Source of the DNA: Bifidobacterium breve
Lineage (GTDB): Bacteria; Actinomycetota; Acidimicrobiia; Acidimicrobiales; Microtrichaceae
Direction: 5' to 3'
Assembly: GCA_945901935.1 (NCBI GenBank)
Contig: CAMDLX010000005.1
Coordinates: 1 to 48,002, forward strand
Length of the DNA stretch: 48,002 bases
The translations under genes and the position numbers were made by a program. Under the pieces are notes generated by a model, which saw only the letters and a program-made list of their open reading frames with translations, did not search any database and was not told the DNA's origin. Each line of letters opens with the position of its first letter. Within the stretch, counting starts at the first letter, position 1. Of this stretch, positions 16,696 to 24,735 are shown one piece after another.

Positions 16696-16911
16696 ATGAC
16701 AGAAGTTCTCGAAACAGAAACTCTTGCAGCAGCAGTTCTGGACGCGGCTGGTCTGGAAGCGCCCACGATGCTAGAAGCGCCGAATCTTATTGATCGAGGC
16801 TTGAGCGATGCTTCAGACCGGTCGCTGGTATCGGCTGTTGAGTTCACCGACCTCTTGCTAGATGTCCGCAGCATTTTGGTTCGGATCGATTCAGCCTCGC
16901 ACGCGAACTGA
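16696..16911 (+). CDS. 71-residue acidic small protein, unknown
   Basis: A short frame opens at ATG 16696 with a strong AGGAGG ribosome binding site 4 nt upstream, unusual in a window where many genes lack one. The product is acidic and rich in Leu, Ala, Val and Asp (VLDAAGLEAPTMLEAPN, FTDLLLDVRSILVRID), with no Cys or membrane segment. No family is recognised. It stands alone between a divergent LLM gene and the 16-bp repeat array that begins 27 bp after its stop. An overlapping minus-strand frame has no comparable start signal. Confidence 0.6.
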   Translation: MTEVLETETLAAAVLDAAGLEAPTMLEAPNLIDRGLSDASDRSLVSAVEFTDLLLDVRSILVRIDSASHAN

Positions 16912-16937
16912 AGAAGGCAACCAGCACCAACTAGGCC

Positions 16938-17033
16938 AGTCAGTGGCTGGCAAATTAGTGACCCGGCAACTTAGTGGCTCAGCCAGTCAGTGACTCAGCC
17001 AGTCAGTGACTCAGCCAGCCAGTAGTTCAACAG
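16938..17033. repeat. Six-unit 16-bp tandem repeat array
   Basis: Six consecutive 16-bp units fill 16938-17033. Units 4 and 5 (16986-17001, 17002-17017) are identical (GTCAGTGACTCAGCCA) and the outer units are progressively diverged. The junctions contain the 11-bp palindrome AGTCAGTGACT. The last unit overlaps the 3' end of the WS/DGAT gene (stop at 17027). A period of 16 is not a multiple of 3, so it is not a coding repeat. Confidence 0.85.
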
Positions 17034-18454
17034 AACTCTGGCCGCTGACGATTCATGCCGACTGCGCTAAAGAGCCTCTCGTAAGCATTGTCTAATTCTT
17101 CGAGCAGCAACTCTGGTTCGCTCACTGCAGCAGGATCAGCTGCAAGACCAATAAAGAGCCAGCCGTGATACGACATCGTGGTCAGGTTGAATGCGGTTCC
17201 TGCAAGGGGGCCAATCGGGTAGTTGGCTTGCATAAGTGCCCCGCCAATAAAGAGATCAAATGGTGCCGCACGCACGTTGGAGCAGACGAAATCCACTGAG
17301 TGTGCAAGGTGTTGCCCAGAGCGAAGGATTGCTGCGGGGGGCAGCATTGCAGCGGCTTGGGCTGCTGTATCCATCGACTCGATGGCCCGCTCGCTGCGAA
17401 CTGTTGCAACGATGCTGTGAATCTGGGTCATCCGATCGCTGGGGTCCATGCTCCCCGTCGGAACCAACATCTGGGTAGGGCTAAAGGCATTGCCACCAGC
17501 GGATCGATCATGTCGAGTGCTGACGGGCATGGAAACTCGAAGTTGTTCTACGGGCTTTCCTGCCGCACGGTGAATTTCACCGGAGGCATCGGCTGCCCCG
17601 GCAATGAAGAAGTCGTTCACGCTGCCACCAAGCAGGTGTGCAGCGGCTAAGACATCTTCGAGATTGAGCGTGGTGGTACCAAACCACCTGCCAAGGGAGC
17701 GCTCTGTCCACAGTGGTGAACGGCGGTGACCAACTCGTGCTTGTCGTGCAGCTGAGCGGACAGCACCTGCAAGATCAGCAGTGCGCGAGGGGAGCGAAGC
17801 TGCCCCGTTCGCCACTGACACCAAAGGTGCTGAGGCGCGTGACCACCATGGCTTGGAAGCTTCATGCAGGTCGGGAACAGAGCCGCTACTGCCGGGGGCA
17901 GCTTCCTCGAGAGGTTTGGGTGATCCCGATGAATCTCGGGCGCCTTTGCGGAGACGCGGAACTGGCTGGCGCTCAAAGTCGAGGAACTCAATCGACAACA
18001 CGATGCCACCCTCGCCATCGGTGATGGTGTGGTGAAGTCGCTGCAGCATCGCGGATCGACCACCGGCGAGACCTTCGATGGTGACGAACTCCCAAAGTGG
18101 GCGCTCGCGGTCAAAGGGCTGTCGGCTGAGGGTGGCCACTAGATCGTAAAGTTCCCGCTGTGAGCCCTGTCCCCCTAAGTCCATCCAGCGAAGGTGGTGG
18201 TCTAGGTCGACCTCAGGGTCATCCACCCACTTTGGCAATTCCCAGGGCGCGATGCTCGTAACCACGCGTTGGCCAAGCCGGGGAACATTGATGATTGCTT
18301 GTTCCATACGCTTGCGGAATGCTCGTCGGTCTACCGCTTGGTCAAAGATCGTCAGGTTTGCGAAGGTCGAGGAGAGTTGTGGGTCTCGCTCCAACTCCCA
18401 CATGAGGGACTCGAAGCCGCTCATGTGTTGATGGTCAGAAGAAGTCGCACCCAT
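17027..18454 (-). CDS. WS/DGAT-type acyltransferase
   Basis: The 475-residue protein is a bifunctional wax ester synthase/diacylglycerol acyltransferase family member, transferring acyl groups from acyl-CoA to diacylglycerol or fatty alcohols. The catalytic HHxxxDG motif is intact at residues 141-147 (HHTITDG), followed by the FERQ region, a NDFFIAGAADA helix, and the conserved PIGPLAGTAFNLTTMSYHG segment. A Ser/Pro-rich linker at about 175-200 separates the two lobes. It is the last gene of a leftward run with an alpha/beta hydrolase and a PAP2 phosphatase, consistent with neutral lipid synthesis. ATG 18454 has a TAGCCT hexamer 7 nt upstream. The C-terminal codons lie in a tandem repeat. Confidence 0.92.
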   Translation of the reverse strand: MGATSSDHQHMSGFESLMWELERDPQLSSTFANLTIFDQAVDRRAFRKRMEQAIINVPRLGQRVVTSIAPWELPKWVDDPEVDLDHHLRWMDLGGQGSQRELYDLVATLSRQPFDRERPLWEFVTIEGLAGGRSAMLQRLHHTITDGEGGIVLSIEFLDFERQPVPRLRKGARDSSGSPKPLEEAAPGSSGSVPDLHEASKPWWSRASAPLVSVANGAASLPSRTADLAGAVRSAARQARVGHRRSPLWTERSLGRWFGTTTLNLEDVLAAAHLLGGSVNDFFIAGAADASGEIHRAAGKPVEQLRVSMPVSTRHDRSAGGNAFSPTQMLVPTGSMDPSDRMTQIHSIVATVRSERAIESMDTAAQAAAMLPPAAILRSGQHLAHSVDFVCSNVRAAPFDLFIGGALMQANYPIGPLAGTAFNLTTMSYHGWLFIGLAADPAAVSEPELLLEELDNAYERLFSAVGMNRQRPEFC

Positions 18455-18461
18455 ATCAGAG

Positions 18462-18467
18462 AGGCTA
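18462..18467 (-). promoter_or_regulatory. -10 element TAGCCT before WS/DGAT gene
   Basis: TAGCCT on the minus strand ends 7 nt before ATG 18454, inside the 64-bp gap after the PAP2 gene. It could supply a separate leaderless transcript. Confidence 0.42.
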
Positions 18468-18518
18468 ACCAGTCGAGGCCTAGAACGCTCTCAAAGCCTC
18501 AATTTGGACTGAGCTGAG

Positions 18519-19085
18519 CTAAAAACGGCTGGGCCAAAACCGCTGAGCAGTTCGGGCAATGGTGCGCCCCGCGATCAGGCCTGCCACTACGTCACTGGCA
18601 TGGTGTACCCCAACATGAACTCGACTCCAGGAGACACCAGCTGCGAGCATCCACCAGAGCGGAGCCATGCCTAGGTCTTCAGATAGCAGTGTGGCTGCAC
18701 ATGCGGCAGCCGAGGCGTGACCGCTCGGAAAGCTCGAGGTCTTTGGCGCCCGAAGCTCGTGAGGGTGATGCTCCTTCGCGGTCGGGCGCTCACGTTGGGC
18801 AATGAGCTTGATGGGGCCGTTGATGAGAGCTTGCTCGGTAGCGATGATGGCGCTGCGCCGAAAGGCTCGCCGACGCCGGGCGGGGCTTGCAGTCATTGCA
18901 TCTACGGCGTTGATGCCATGCCAGAGCAAGCTGTGGTTTGCTGCTTGTGAAAGTGCATAGAACAGTCGATCGGCTGGAACTGAACCATGTGCCGTCTTTG
19001 CGATCTGATCAGCCGATTTGTCGAAGCCTTTAACTAGCCCGCTCTGCAGAACCCGGGTTGCGAGCCCCCGTGGATGAGCGCTCAT
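18519..19085 (-). CDS. PAP2 superfamily phosphatase
   Basis: The 188-residue protein carries the complete PAP2 triad of motifs: K93-x6-RP (KLIAQRERP), PSGH at 120-123, and SRVHVGVHHASD at 154-165. These acid phosphatases dephosphorylate phosphatidate, prenyl pyrophosphates or related lipids, usually at the membrane. Several hydrophobic stretches surround the motifs. A phosphatidate phosphatase would supply diacylglycerol to the WS/DGAT enzyme encoded 64 bp downstream, which is a plausible but unproven link. The start lies 32 nt after the upstream hydrolase stop. Confidence 0.88.
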   Translation of the reverse strand: MSAHPRGLATRVLQSGLVKGFDKSADQIAKTAHGSVPADRLFYALSQAANHSLLWHGINAVDAMTASPARRRRAFRRSAIIATEQALINGPIKLIAQRERPTAKEHHPHELRAPKTSSFPSGHASAAACAATLLSEDLGMAPLWWMLAAGVSWSRVHVGVHHASDVVAGLIAGRTIARTAQRFWPSRF

Positions 19086-19117
19086 GTGGGTGCCAGAGTG
19101 GGTGCCATAACGAGATG

Positions 19118-20053
19118 CTAGAGGCCAGCGCTGACGGCAGCGAGAGCGGATCGAACTGCTGCTGCAACTGTGACTGGATCCTGCAACGGGCCAAAATGCC
19201 CAAGGGCTGGAAACTCCTCAAGAGTCGAAGAGGGGAGGGCTTGCGAGATAATCGGCGCAAGGTCAGCTGGCCCCGGAAATTTGGTGTGCCCCCTGGCTAC
19301 CGTGACTGGGCAAGCGACTTCGCCAAGGTGGGCAAATGCGCTATGTCGGGCTCCCATTTTGTAGGTATCCGCTTCAATCTCGGGCCGACAACGAAGGGTG
19401 ATCGAGTCGTCAAGGAGTTGTTCAAACCCGTATTCCACATAGGCTCGAAGCGCTGCCGGGCACAAGTCGCTCAGGGGCGGTTTGGATGCAAAGTTCTCTT
19501 CTGCGGCGCTGCGAGAAGGGAACGTGTCTCGTCGGCGAAGAGCCGAGGCGACTAGGGGATTGCTCGAAGAAATATCCTGGATCTTCAATCCTGTTGGCTC
19601 GAGACCCGAGTCTTGCATCGGGAAGACAATCGGTTCATATACCCACAACCCACTGAACGTACCCGGGCGCATCTGCTCGGCGAGAAGCAGCGAGGCGCCT
19701 CCCATGGAGTGACCCACTCCAAATGGCTTATTCAGGCCTAGTGCGTCAACCACCGCTAAGACATCTTCAGCAGTCCCTGACCAGTCCATGCCAGCAGCGG
19801 GAATGCTGGACAGGCCATGTCCTCGAAAGTCCAGAGATGCGCAGTGGTACTCCTGGAGGTGATCCGTTACTGGTGCCCAGACTGCGGCGCAGAACCCCGT
19901 TGCGTGGGCAAAGAGGACAGATCGGTCGACAGTTCCCGCTCCGCCGGGTTTTCCGAGGTCATAGGTAGCAATCTCAACCCCAGAACTCGACAGCGTCCGA
20001 GTGGGCTCTGGGAGGGGGTGAAATTCGAACGGGAGTCTGCTGGGTTCTGACAC
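19118..20053 (-). CDS. Alpha/beta hydrolase
   Basis: The 311-residue protein has the alpha/beta hydrolase fold: HATGFCAAVW oxyanion region, SLDFRGHGLS, nucleophile elbow GHSMGG with S116, and a late ALGHFGP carrying the catalytic His. No signal peptide is seen. It heads the run with PAP2 and WS/DGAT, so an ester-bond lipid substrate is plausible. The GTG start at 20053 is followed by a Pro-rich stretch; ribosome binding and promoter signals are weak, so the exact start is uncertain. Confidence 0.88.
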   Translation of the reverse strand: MSEPSRLPFEFHPLPEPTRTLSSSGVEIATYDLGKPGGAGTVDRSVLFAHATGFCAAVWAPVTDHLQEYHCASLDFRGHGLSSIPAAGMDWSGTAEDVLAVVDALGLNKPFGVGHSMGGASLLLAEQMRPGTFSGLWVYEPIVFPMQDSGLEPTGLKIQDISSSNPLVASALRRRDTFPSRSAAEENFASKPPLSDLCPAALRAYVEYGFEQLLDDSITLRCRPEIEADTYKMGARHSAFAHLGEVACPVTVARGHTKFPGPADLAPIISQALPSSTLEEFPALGHFGPLQDPVTVAAAVRSALAAVSAGL

Positions 20054-20138
20054 GGGTACAGACTGTCATCCTTACACTGCCCAGTTGGTGCGCTCTTGCT
20101 AAGTCGTAGGGGCGAGCTACAGTAAGTGTCAGCATTAC

Positions 20139-20144
20139 TACTCT
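20139..20144 (+). promoter_or_regulatory. -10 element TACTCT upstream of GGDEF/EAL gene
   Basis: TACTCT is identical to the hexamers at 37812 and 47035. A GCTACA sequence at 20116-20121 lies 17 bp upstream as a weak -35. The transcript would have a leader of about 35 nt, unlike the leaderless genes. Confidence 0.35.
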
Positions 20145-20183
20145 AAGTGGGAAGGTGTTCGAGCTTGCACGGCTCTGGGAAAG

Positions 20184-21947
20184 ATGACTGATCCTTCGCA
20201 TGTGGCGGCGCCAGTAGTGAAGGCCGAGACGGAGTACTCCCTGCTTCGTCGCGCTGCGTTTGCGAGCATGGATGCCGAGTCAATATTGACGGCCGAGTTT
20301 GATGCCGATGGACAAGTCGTAGATTTTCGTTTCGCTGTGACGAATGTGGTTGCCTCACAGGTGTTGCGCAGAACCATGGTTGAGCTTCTCGGCCACACAG
20401 TGACCGAAGTTTTTCCCTCCTCAGGGGCGAACCTGGTCAGGATCTGGGCAGAGTGTCTGGCCTCGGGTGTTGCAATGCTTGAAGAGATCCAGATTGATAC
20501 CGATACTGAGCATCCACGCTGGATTCGCCAGCAGGTACTCCCGCTCGGAGACGCGATTGCAGTCACCTCTCACGACATTACTGACCGTCGCCGAGCCGAG
20601 GCTGACCTGCGGTCCTTGGCCCACCAAGACCCGCTGACTGAACTACCAAACAGACGCGCTGCGCTTGACGGGATTTGTGCCTCCTTAGAACGTCATGGCC
20701 ACGGGTCGCCAACCACGGTGCTGTTCGTTGATCTGGACCGCTTTAAGACTGTCAATGACACGTTTGGGCATGCAGGTGGAGATGAACTACTGCGACAGAT
20801 AGCTGCGCGATTGGGCTCTGTCCTGAGAGCCGAGGACATGGTGGCCCGCTTTGGCGGTGACGAGTTTGTGGTGTGTCTTGATGGGTCGACATCTCCACAA
20901 GGTGTGAGTTCAATCATTGACAAGTTGGTTGATGCGCTGCGCGTGCCTTTCAGAATTGGGGACAGTGATGTTGCGATCTCGGCGAGTATTGGAGTCGCTA
21001 CGAGTCACCCCGACTGGTCCGGCACCATCGATACTGCCAACCTTCTCGTACACCAAGCAGATATCGCAGCCTACGAAGCCAAACGTCAGGGACGCGATCA
21101 GGTAGCCATCTTCGATGAACGCATAGGTCACCGAGTTGACCGTGCCGGCATGATTGTCAGGGAACTACGCAACGCCCTCTCGGAAGGCCATCTGGAGGTG
21201 CACTTTCAGGCGCAGGTTCAATTAGAAACCCGGAGGCCGGTTGGACTCGAGGCACTGGTTCGCTGGAACCATCCTGAGCACGGACTCCTGAGCGCAGGAG
21301 AGTTTTTGCCGCTAGCTGAGGATGCAGGGCTGACCGTGCCCCTCGGGAGATGGGTGCGACAGCGCGCAATGGATTCGTGGAAGCGCAGCCTGGGCTCACT
21401 CCCCTCGGACTTGACGGACAAAATGATCCTCTGGTTCAAGGTTTCGCCAACTGAACTGCAGAGCAATTTTATAGCTTGGCTCGTTGCCGATGCAGCAGCA
21501 GCCGGTTTCGCGCACTCCTCCATTGGAATTGAGATGGAGGCGGAGTCTCCTGAGGCAGTTTTTGCGATCAAGAAGCAAACCCTGGAAGAGCTTCGCGCCC
21601 TAGGTTTTAGGATCGCACTGACAGAAGTCTCGGTGAATCATGCCGGGATCTCGGCGCTCCACTCCTTCGCTGCTGATGTCATCAAACTAGAGCGAGTGGC
21701 TGTCACCCAGCTGGGGGAGTCGGCGGGTTCGACCCGAACAGCGCTCCTCGGGGTTCTCTCAGTCTTGGGCTCTCTCAGTACAGAACTGGGTATGCAACTG
21801 TGCGCAGGCGGCATTGAGTCTGAAGCACAAGTTGCGCCACTAAAGGATCACGGGTTTATCTCTGGGGCTGGAGATCATCTGGCGCCGGTTGTGTCAGAGC
21901 CGGACTTAGTTGAAGCGCTAGAAAATATGTTTGCTACCTCAACCTAG
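20184..21947 (+). CDS. PAS-GGDEF-EAL protein with degenerate EAL domain
   Basis: The 587-residue protein has a PAS-like sensor (about 30-135), a GGDEF diguanylate cyclase domain (about 140-305) and an EAL domain (about 320-585). The cyclase looks active: GGDEF at 224-228 and the allosteric RxxD site R215-D218 in its normal place. The EAL domain keeps its name motif (356-358) and E450, but the DDFG motif is replaced by TEVS (480-483), the expected Asn of the VNVS strand by Lys (419), and the AEGVE motif by AGGIE. Several metal ligands are lost, so phosphodiesterase activity is unlikely. No membrane segment is visible, so a cytosolic c-di-GMP synthase is expected. Confidence 0.9.
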   Translation: MTDPSHVAAPVVKAETEYSLLRRAAFASMDAESILTAEFDADGQVVDFRFAVTNVVASQVLRRTMVELLGHTVTEVFPSSGANLVRIWAECLASGVAMLEEIQIDTDTEHPRWIRQQVLPLGDAIAVTSHDITDRRRAEADLRSLAHQDPLTELPNRRAALDGICASLERHGHGSPTTVLFVDLDRFKTVNDTFGHAGGDELLRQIAARLGSVLRAEDMVARFGGDEFVVCLDGSTSPQGVSSIIDKLVDALRVPFRIGDSDVAISASIGVATSHPDWSGTIDTANLLVHQADIAAYEAKRQGRDQVAIFDERIGHRVDRAGMIVRELRNALSEGHLEVHFQAQVQLETRRPVGLEALVRWNHPEHGLLSAGEFLPLAEDAGLTVPLGRWVRQRAMDSWKRSLGSLPSDLTDKMILWFKVSPTELQSNFIAWLVADAAAAGFAHSSIGIEMEAESPEAVFAIKKQTLEELRALGFRIALTEVSVNHAGISALHSFAADVIKLERVAVTQLGESAGSTRTALLGVLSVLGSLSTELGMQLCAGGIESEAQVAPLKDHGFISGAGDHLAPVVSEPDLVEALENMFATST

Positions 21948-22031
21948 AACTTGCTCTTCGGGTCACCGTGGGCTGGAACCGCTAGCTGCAAGCTTGCTCT
22001 GCGCACAGGGTCTAGCTCCGTAGTGAGGTTC

Positions 22032-22685
22032 CTACGTCTGCCTTCGGTCCTCGCGAGCTTGTTGTCGTACGGCAAAGACAGCGGCTTCTGTTCTACGTGA
22101 TAAGCCCATCTTCGAGAGCAAGCTCGAGACGTAGTTCTTGACCGTCTTTTCGGCGAGGAACATCTCGTCGGCAATTTGTCGATTGGTCAGGCCCTCGGCC
22201 AGATACTCTAGAATTCGTAGTTCCTGCGGAGTGAGGTACTTCACCCGCTCGTCAGTTCGGGAGGCTAGGCCTCTGAGGCGAGACTTGGCAGCTTCAATAT
22301 CTGCGAGATCAATAATTGATCGTCCGCCGGCCACAGCTCGAATTGCTTCGCACAGCACATCGGTTCGGATCTGCTTGAGCAGAAAGCCGCTCGCTCCGGC
22401 TTGGATTGCACTCAGGAGTGCCGAGTCTTCTTCAAATGCAGTCAAAATGAGAAAGCGAATCTCTGGGTGCAGGGAGTGCAGATCGCGGCATACATCGATT
22501 CCGCTCCTGTCATGAAGTCGTACATCGAGCACCACCACATCGGGCATCTGCCGAGGGATCAAGATGAGCGCTTCCGCAGCTGTACCTGCTTCACCCACGA
22601 CGGACAGGTCATCAGTGGCGTCTATGAGTTCGCGGACTCCGCGTCGCACGATTTCGTGATCATCAACTAGAAACACCGTCGCCAC
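22032..22685 (-). CDS. devR: DevR/DosR-like response regulator
   Basis: Starting at GTG 22685 the product has 217 residues, the same as mycobacterial DevR. The receiver has D8-D9, phosphoacceptor D54 and T82. The LuxR-type output domain carries GLTNRQIADEMFLAEKTVKN, almost word for word the DevR recognition-helix region. In mycobacteria DevR induces the dormancy regulon in response to hypoxia and nitric oxide. GTG 22685 is chosen because GAGGA lies 7 nt upstream and the receiver starts at once; an ATG at 22736 would add 17 residues without a ribosome binding site. It is divergent from its apparent kinase partner at 22825. Confidence 0.88.
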   Translation of the reverse strand: MATVFLVDDHEIVRRGVRELIDATDDLSVVGEAGTAAEALILIPRQMPDVVVLDVRLHDRSGIDVCRDLHSLHPEIRFLILTAFEEDSALLSAIQAGASGFLLKQIRTDVLCEAIRAVAGGRSIIDLADIEAAKSRLRGLASRTDERVKYLTPQELRILEYLAEGLTNRQIADEMFLAEKTVKNYVSSLLSKMGLSRRTEAAVFAVRQQAREDRRQT

Positions 22686-22824
22686 TCGAGCATCCTCGCA
22701 TATATCTCTGTGTCCGGAGCGGTCCCTTCGGACCATGCGTATATTTGTTCAATCTTGAAGGTGTACAAAAAAGAAGAGGGTCTGCTCTATCTTGTTGCTG
22801 ACTGATTGGGAGGAGGTGACCGAA

Positions 22825-24273
22825 ATGTCACGAGGAGCCGAGTTTTCGCTGAGCGATATCTCGGGTATGACCGCAATTCTCAATGCACTCTCTCAGGCTG
22901 CGCTGATCGTCAAGCCCGAAACAGGCGAGATTGTTCTGGCTAACTATTTGGCCGCAGAACTGTTCCTGTGCTCAGTTGAAAAGCTTGAGACGCTGGTCGT
23001 TGAGGACCTGATTCCCCGCGGATCAGCCCACGCTCATGTTTCGCTCAGGGGCAAATTTCAGGCCCATGACATCTCTCGAGAGATGACTCAGGGCCGAGCA
23101 GTAGCGACACGGCTCCTCGACGGTTCTGAAAAGTCCCTAGTGGTGTCAATCGGAAATCTGCAACTGGGGAGTGAGACCTTGGTTCTTGCAGTGTTGCGGG
23201 ACGTCACAGAAGCCAGGTCGCGGGACGAGTCCGTGCTCCATATTCTGAAAGCTCTTGACTACATAGAAATTGGACTTATCGTCCTGAAGTCAGATCCGCT
23301 TGTGATTGTCCACGCAAACCGAATGGCCTGCCAACTCTCTGGCTACGGCTTGGCGGACCTAGTTGGGAGATCCCTCGGAACCCTTGGGATTGCCTTCTCT
23401 GAGAATTTGCTGCTCTCTGAGCAGCGGGTTAAGGGTTCCTCTAGTCAAAGGCCAATCAGTGAACAGTCGATGATTCGGCAGGACGGATTAGTCGCTCCGG
23501 TGCAGCTTGAATTCGCCAGACTCAGGCCGGAGGAGTCATCTGGTGATGGCGTTCTCATGATATTTCGCGACTTGCTGGCTCGCCGCAGGATCGAAGCGAG
23601 CAGGCGGGCGGCTGAGCTGCGGGAACAAGAGGATCAGCGACTGCGACTTGTTGCAAGCGAGCGCGACCGCATAGCCCGAGACTTCCACGACACGGTGATT
23701 CAACAGATCTTTGGTGCGGGGCTGAATCTTCAAGGGCTTGCAGCGAGGTCCGAGGGGGAAGTCAAGGAGCGACTTGAGCGCTCGATAGCGGATCTAGATT
23801 CCACAATTACTGAGATTCGCAGAGCAATCTTCGAACTGCACCAGCCAGTCGCTGCCGTCGATCAAGTCCGAACCCGAGTCTTGCAGGTGGTCGACGAAGC
23901 TGAACATAACTTGGGTTTCCCCTGCGCTGTTCGCTTTGAAGGTTCAACATCTGACCTGCCACAGGTCTGCGTGGATGAGATGATTCCTGTGCTTCGTGAG
24001 GGTCTGTCAAATGTTGTGAAACACAGCGGAGCCGAGTCGGTCTCGGTCACGTTAAGAGTAGGTTCCTCACTGCGTCTTTCCATCTACGACGACGGAGTTG
24101 GCTTTGAGCGGGTGGGAAGTTCGCCACGTGGTCATCAGTATGGAATCGAAAACATGGAAGCTCGCGCGCTGAACCTCGGGGGTTTTCTTGAGTTCAAGTC
24201 GCCGAAAGAAGGCGGAACTCTTCTGCTGTGGCAGGTTCCCCTCTTTTCGAGCGATGCAGCGCCAGACAGCTAA
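22825..24273 (+). CDS. DevS-like sensor histidine kinase with PAS domains
   Basis: The 482-residue kinase has two PAS-like domains (about 12-125 and 140-250), a short coiled coil, a HisKA_3 dimerisation domain with phosphoacceptor H288 in ARDFHDTVIQQIF, and an HATPase domain with SNVVKHSG, DDGVGF and GGTLLLW boxes. The kinase core closely resembles mycobacterial DevS/DosT, but the usual heme-binding GAF pair is replaced by PAS domains. No membrane segment is seen. ATG 22825 has a near-perfect GGAGGAGG ribosome binding site 8 nt upstream; the frame opens earlier at TTG 22792. It pairs with the divergent DevR gene. Confidence 0.88.
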   Translation: MSRGAEFSLSDISGMTAILNALSQAALIVKPETGEIVLANYLAAELFLCSVEKLETLVVEDLIPRGSAHAHVSLRGKFQAHDISREMTQGRAVATRLLDGSEKSLVVSIGNLQLGSETLVLAVLRDVTEARSRDESVLHILKALDYIEIGLIVLKSDPLVIVHANRMACQLSGYGLADLVGRSLGTLGIAFSENLLLSEQRVKGSSSQRPISEQSMIRQDGLVAPVQLEFARLRPEESSGDGVLMIFRDLLARRRIEASRRAAELREQEDQRLRLVASERDRIARDFHDTVIQQIFGAGLNLQGLAARSEGEVKERLERSIADLDSTITEIRRAIFELHQPVAAVDQVRTRVLQVVDEAEHNLGFPCAVRFEGSTSDLPQVCVDEMIPVLREGLSNVVKHSGAESVSVTLRVGSSLRLSIYDDGVGFERVGSSPRGHQYGIENMEARALNLGGFLEFKSPKEGGTLLLWQVPLFSSDAAPDS

Positions 24274-24495
24274 GAGGCAGGATCTTTCCCCTCCCAGCTA
24301 GCAACCCCAGTTTGATCTAGACGTGCAGATGGCCCGGGCAGCAAGAAGGGACTTTGTGCCCTTCCAGAGCCAGGCATTTGGGAGCAAGATACCCAAGAGT
24401 TATGAGTTGGCCGCTCAGCAGGCCGGCAGTCAGGACGGAGCGCAACGCGCCGGATGCCCCCTCTCCCAAGGGCCCGCGCAGTTTGCCCTCCCGGC

Positions 24496-24530
24496 TCGCT
24501 GCTGCTACCGGAAACCGGTGGCAGCAGCGA
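24496..24530. other. Long 16-bp hairpin with AAA loop
   Basis: The arms 24496-24511 and 24515-24530 pair over 16 bp with one mismatch that becomes a G-U pair in RNA, around an AAA loop. There is no T-tract directly after it on either strand. It could be a factor-assisted terminator for the kinase gene, part of a small RNA, or a palindromic repeat. Confidence 0.65.
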
Positions 24531-24640
24531 AGCCCCGCAACCCTGTTTTGCTCAGGCACGCATGCTGAAACCTCACCGATTGCTCCAGAGCCGAGCCGAG
24601 ACTTTCAGCTTAAAGAGGATTTTTAGGTTTATCAGGGAAG

Positions 24641-24678
24641 GTAGGACCTTCGGCACTAGTCGGGACCGCTCAGTCGCG
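24641..24678 (+). promoter_or_regulatory. Two putative DevR boxes
   Basis: Site 1 (about 24640-24659) reads AGGACCTTCGGCAC in its core, matching the most conserved G, A and C positions of the DosR palindrome (GGGACTnnAGTCCC type). Site 2 begins with TCGGGAC at 24660-24666, a perfect left half-site with a poor right half, about 19 bp further on. Site 2 overlaps the expected -35 region of a promoter with -10 TATGAG (24683-24688), where DevR boxes often sit. The nearby DevRS genes give context; binding itself is inference. Confidence 0.4.
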
Positions 24679-24735
24679 TGAGTATGAGATCTGCAAACGA
24701 ATTCTGCTTGCTCCTCACGAGGTTAAGGAATGCGT

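Larger units (their letters stand above)
24274..24735. other. Gene-free spacer after the sensor kinase
   Basis: These 462 bp contain no convincing coding frame: short frames on both strands lack start signals and family resemblance. The segment holds a 16-bp-stem hairpin (24496-24530), a T-rich stretch near 24620, two DevR-box-like sites (24641-24678), a TATGAG -10-like hexamer (24683-24688) and an AAGGA ribosome binding site for the next gene. Confidence 0.6.

Noticed and set aside
24323-24681. Several overlapping short plus-strand frames in the spacer after the kinase gene
   Set aside because: Translations are basic and low in structure, starts lack ribosome binding sites or -10 elements, and they cover the hairpin and the DevR-like boxes.
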